From assembly GCF_013282095.1 (NCBI RefSeq), contig NZ_BLTJ01000005.1, positions 124,001 to 188,000 of the forward strand: a stretch of DNA of 64,000 nt, in the 5' to 3' direction. The notes under the pieces are model-generated. The model was not told where the DNA came from and did no database searches. It saw only the letters and a list, made by a program, of their open reading frames with translations. Shown here piece by piece: positions 62,187-64,000 of the stretch; within the stretch, counting starts at the first letter, position 1, and the number at the start of each line of letters is the position of its first letter. Source of the DNA: Enterocloster alcoholdehydrogenati (GTDB taxonomy: Bacteria; Bacillota; Clostridia; Lachnospirales; Lachnospiraceae). A program made the translations under genes and the position numbers.

Positions 62187-62822
62187 ATGATCATACGAAA
62201 TGAGGAAAAAAAAGACTTTGAGGCAGTGGAAAAGCTGACGCGGAGGGCATTTTACAATGTATATGTTCCCGGCTGCACGGAGCACTATCTGATCCGCCTC
62301 ATGCGGGAGCATGAGGATTTTATCCCTGCGCTTGATTTTGTTCTGGAGGATGAGGGACGCATCATCGGAAACATCATGTATACAAAAGCCACTCTCACCG
62401 ACGAAACAGGATTTGTAAAAAATATACTTACCTTCGGTCCTGTCTGCGTGGCCCTGGAGCACCAGCGAAAGGGCCTTGGAAAAATGCTCATGGAGCATTC
62501 CTTTCAGGCAGCCGCAAGGCTGGGCTATGATACTATCGTCATCTTCGGCAGCCCGGCAGTTTATGTCAGCCAGGGCTTTAAAAGCTGCAGGAAATTTAAC
62601 GTCTGCATTGAAAAGGGCATTTTCCCCGCCGCCATGATGGTAAAGGAACTGATCCCCGGCGCTCTGGACGGCCGCAGATGGCTCTACCAGAGCAGCCCTG
62701 TGATGGCAATTTCCGAGGATGAGGCCAACGCCTATGACGATACCTTAGAACCCATGGAAAAAAAATATCAGCCAAGCCAGGATGAATTTTATATTATGAG
62801 CCATTCCTTTGTGCAGGATTAA
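62187..62822 (+). CDS. GNAT family N-acetyltransferase
   Basis: 211 residues with an acetyl-CoA-binding V/L-x-x-x-R-K/G-x-G segment (VCVALEHQRKGLGKMLMEHS) and the following FGSPAVYVSQGFKSC motif typical of YhbS-like GNAT proteins. The substrate is unknown. RBS is a weak GGAG. It starts 30 nt after malic enzyme and may be the last gene of the fumC transcript. A group II intron lies 16 nt after its stop. Confidence 0.85.
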   Translation: MIIRNEEKKDFEAVEKLTRRAFYNVYVPGCTEHYLIRLMREHEDFIPALDFVLEDEGRIIGNIMYTKATLTDETGFVKNILTFGPVCVALEHQRKGLGKMLMEHSFQAAARLGYDTIVIFGSPAVYVSQGFKSCRKFNVCIEKGIFPAAMMVKELIPGALDGRRWLYQSSPVMAISEDEANAYDDTLEPMEKKYQPSQDEFYIMSHSFVQD

Positions 62823-62837
62823 ACATTCCTTAATTTA

Positions 62838-64000
62838 ATCGAGTAGGGGGGAGTGATTAGCTCCCGTCCGCCCACACCACCGTGCGTACCGTTCGGTACA
62901 TGGCGGTTTCAATAGTCGATGTGCAGAGACTGATAGGCTGTGGCCAAATCATAAAAGCCCCAGTTTATCAGTCTTTCCTTCGTTAATGCTCTTTGTACCA
63001 CTCCGCTTCCCGCCATCCGCCAGTAAGCTTTCCGGCTATATGCTCCTTCGCTGGCTACCCATTCCGGCATTCCTAGTACTATCAGCTTTCTTTTGCGTGT
63101 CTTTGGCAGCTTCCACTGTTTCCAGATACACATCCGTATCCGGCGGTACAGCCATCCATTCAGGCTTTCGATGTTCTTCTTCATATCTGCTATCCCGTAG
63201 TAGTTTAGCCATCCTCCCATGTATACTTTTATCTTCTCCATGGTTCGGATGATACTGCCGCACCTGCTTCGGGAAGTAAGCTCACGCAGCTTATCCTTGG
63301 CTTTCTTCCATGGACACGGATGTAAATTCCTTTTCCGTTCTTCCCAAAACAGAAGCCAAGGAACTCAAAATTTCGGATTGCGATCATGCTGACCGTCCGG
63401 CTCTTTTCCCGATTCACTTTCAGCTTCAGTGTCTCTTCCAGATATTTCGTACTGCTCTCCAACACTCGTTCCGCCGCCCGTTCACTCTTCGCCAGCAATA
63501 CGATGTCGTCTGCATACCGGATACTCGGTACGTCACGTCTGTGGTATTCCCGGTCGAATTCATTCAGATACACATTTGCTAACAGTGGGGATAGATTCCC
63601 TCCCTGGGGAGCGCCTTCCTCTGTCTCTGTTACAACACCCTTTTCCATCACTCCACTTTTCAGATACCGCTTTACCATCTGTATCACTCGTTCATCCTTT
63701 ACCTGCCTTCTCAACAAGTTCAGCAGGATTTCATGGTTCAGCGTATCGAAATACTTGGACAGGTCAAGAACTACTGCTCTCGTATATCCCTGCTCTATAT
63801 ATTCCTTTATTCTCTCAATGGCATCTTTTGCGCTTCTTCCCGGTCTGTAGCCGAAGCTATCATCCGAAAACAGTGGCTCAAAGACTGGCGTGAGCTGTTG
63901 CGTCATCGCCTGTTGGATAATGCGGTCTATGACGGTTGGGATACCCAGCTTCGGGATTTCCACTCTTCTGACCGGCGATGGGGTATATTTCCCCTTTCGC
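62838..64000 (-). mobile_element. Group II intron, 3' part (continues beyond window)
   Basis: On the minus strand the maturase ORF is followed by a domain V-like helix (ACCGCCATGTACC-GAAC-GGTACGCACGGTGGT, 62876-62909) and a domain VI-like hairpin GGGAG/CTCCC ending near CCTACTCGAT (62838-62848), the usual 3' end of such introns. The 5' half is past position 64000. It sits directly downstream of the GNAT gene, outside any coding region. Confidence 0.8.
62909..63999 (-). pseudogene. Group II intron reverse transcriptase/maturase, frameshifted
   Basis: The open frame from the window edge reads RT domains: PVRRVEIPKLGIPTVIDRII, GYRPGRSAKDAIERI, LDLSKYFDTLNHEIL, GAPQGGNLSPLLANVYLNE and catalytic YADDIVLLAKS, then FLGFCFG and YIRVHGRK. 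At about 63303-63312 the frame breaks and ends at 63229. The natural continuation (WKKAKDKLRELTSRS ... GSIIRTMEKIKVYMGGWLNYYGIAD ... to TAYQSLHIDY) is intact in the next frame, 62909-63311. The X/thumb and DNA-binding part are therefore uncoupled from the RT part. A short deletion or a sequencing error is the simplest cause. Confidence 0.85.

Noticed and set aside
62909-63311. Second intron ORF as a separate gene
   Set aside because: It is the C-terminal continuation of the same maturase in a shifted frame.
63386-63893. Two plus-strand frames of 154 codons opposite the maturase
   Set aside because: Antisense shadows of the RT coding sequence with no RBS or family motifs.

Overview
The window reads as the chromosome of a spore-forming, anaerobic Gram-positive bacterium, most likely a Lachnospiraceae / Clostridium cluster XIVa gut organism. 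The reasons are strong AGGAGG ribosome sites with frequent TTG/GTG starts, an ATT-initiated infC, the dipicolinate synthase genes dpaAB, a sigV/rsiV pair, LPxTG and choline-binding surface proteins, EFR1-type flavodoxin-ferredoxins and a bacterial group II intron. The species cannot be named from the sequence alone.

Layout. 1-3.7 kb: partial sensor kinase, degV and an ABC exporter (all minus). 4.1-7.7 kb: LysR regulator, YfcC-type carrier and M20 peptidase. 7.9-11.9 kb: a MarR regulator followed by a MalY/PatB-type C-S lyase, an APC permease and an EFR1 protein, with two palindromic operators before the lyase gene. 12-17 kb: glycolytic operon gap-pgk-tpiA-gpmI. 17-25 kb: HisJ-like phosphatase, amidase, LysR, aconitase, sigV-rsiV, tRNA-Ser(CGA) and an MFS exporter. 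25.3-31.8 kb: a 2183-residue secreted GH2 beta-galactosidase-like enzyme with cell-wall-binding repeats. 32-33.5 kb: infC-rpmI-rplT with leader, attenuator and promoter.

34-58.4 kb is a selenium/molybdenum block. It holds yqeC, a MocA-like nucleotidyltransferase, yqeB, yedF, selD, a cysteine-desulfurase-family protein, a ModE-like regulator and DUF2325. Further on it holds a nine-gene operon: a MoeA-like protein, moaC, moaA, a MOSC-MogA fusion, modA, modB, modC, xdhC and a second EFR1 gene. Together these import molybdate, build molybdenum cofactor, activate selenium and mature a selenium-dependent molybdenum hydroxylase, although no hydroxylase gene lies in the window. The block is interrupted by a 1935-residue LPxTG adhesin and by dpaAB.

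58.5-64 kb: a nitroreductase remnant, a YerC-like TrpR-family regulator, fumarase, malic enzyme, a GNAT acetyltransferase and the 3' part of a group II intron whose maturase ORF is frameshifted. Aconitase, fumarase and malic enzyme suggest a partial TCA/malate metabolism feeding pyruvate.

The most interesting points are the Se/Mo maturation block with poorly understood companions (a 27-codon membrane peptide, DUF2325, a glycosidase-like protein overlapping mocA, a Cys-tailed MoeA-like protein), several clear operator/promoter architectures, and repeated perfect GC-rich stem-loops without U-tracts between co-directional genes.
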